The notes beneath the pieces were generated by a model, which searched no databases, had not been told where the DNA came from, and worked only from the letters and a program-made list of their open reading frames with translations. Of a stretch of DNA of 6,126 nucleotides, positions 5,977 to 6,126 are shown one piece after another. The stretch lies in contig QHWL01000111.1 in assembly GCA_003222555.1 (NCBI GenBank), positions 1-6,126 on the forward strand. Direction: 5' to 3'. Made by a program: the position numbers and the translations under genes. This DNA comes from Acidobacteriota bacterium (lineage in GTDB: Bacteria; Acidobacteriota; Vicinamibacteria; Vicinamibacterales; CAVVIG01). The number at the start of each line of letters is the position of its first letter. The first letter of the stretch is position 1.

Positions 5977-6004
5977 ATTGTCGCTCAAGCGCAGAAGTTG
6001 TCAA
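5977..6004 (-). promoter_or_regulatory. Promoter-like site of the ankyrin/haem-motif gene
   Basis: The minus strand has a perfect TTGACA -35 box (5999-6004), then 16 nt, then GACAAT (5977-5982; four of six consensus bases). Transcription would start near 5970, leaving a leader of about 90 nt before the ATG. The -35 box overlaps the TGA that ends the upstream reading frame. Confidence 0.5.
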
Positions 6005-6126
6005 CCGAGACGGACCGACAGATCGCACGGCAGTGCGTTGCGGCCCCGCGGGCGGTCGAGCAGCGGGATCTGCGGAACTGTCGCGGGCTGGGTCGACGCC
6101 AATTTTCGCGGCACGATCACGGAATT
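6001..6126 (-). CDS. Possible C-terminal end of an unrecognised gene
   Basis: From the right edge, one minus-strand frame is open for 41 codons and ends in TGA at 6003-6001. About 78% of its codons end in G or C, as expected for genes in this DNA. The peptide ends GRNALPCDLSVRLG and contains PQIPLLDRPRG; I recognise no family. A second frame is also open across this stretch (down to a TGA near 5893) but has weaker third-position GC, so the first is preferred. The start lies outside the window, and it could still be a chance open frame. Confidence 0.35.
   Translation of the reverse strand, partial: NSVIVPRKLASTQPATVPQIPLLDRPRGRNALPCDLSVRLG

Noticed and set aside
5893..6124. Alternative open minus-strand frame running from the right edge to a TGA near 5893
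   Set aside because: It is rich in Arg, Ala, Pro and Ser with weak third-position GC, and it crosses the promoter region; the frame ending at 6001 has better codon bias.

Overview
The window looks like high-GC chromosomal DNA from an environmental bacterium, most likely an Acidobacteriota member of the Vicinamibacteria type. That placement is inferred from protein style: a secreted protein with a PRTPxGQPDLQGxWTN motif, exported cyclase and HpcH/HpaI-type aldolase proteins, an ankyrin/haem-motif/toroid protein, and 9-nt-period intergenic repeats. No taxonomic marker gene is present. Every gene I can support lies on the minus strand; the long plus-strand reading frames are GC-rich shadows.

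In transcription order (right to left): (1) 6126-6001, a possible C-terminal end of an unrecognised gene. (2) 5878-3971, a 635-residue exported protein with about nine ankyrin repeats, one CxxCH haem-c-type motif and a squalene-cyclase/prenyltransferase-like helical domain; it has a promoter-like site with a perfect TTGACA. (3) 3892-3266 and 3273-2479, an overlapping pair: a DUF1326 protein with an N-terminal CxCxxxCxC cluster and a DUF2182 polytopic membrane protein with Cys/His motifs. (4) 2376-1411 and 1403-405, a two-gene operon 7 nt apart with a good sigma70-like promoter: an HpcH/HpaI-type aldolase with a signal-like N-terminus and a kynurenine-formamidase-like cyclase-family hydrolase with a signal peptide. 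(5) 181-1, the N-terminal 60 residues of a secreted protein that runs off the left edge, with its own promoter and ribosome binding site.

The 223-nt gap between the cyclase gene and the left-edge gene (182-404) is the most structured non-coding stretch. It holds a large imperfect inverted repeat whose arms are built from 9-nt CGCAGAG-type units, then a T7 tract on the minus strand (possible terminator), then three tandem 9-nt GACCTACxx units, then a promoter. The other gaps are short (about 75-120 nt) and hold promoters or leaders. No RNA genes, insertion sequences, CRISPR arrays or att sites were seen.

Functionally, the aldolase and cyclase may act in sequence on small oxo-acid or cyclic-amide/lactone compounds outside the cytoplasm. 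The DUF1326/DUF2182 pair looks like a metal-linked membrane module. The ankyrin protein would be a periplasmic, possibly haem-bearing, scaffold. These roles are inferences; only the family assignments are well supported.
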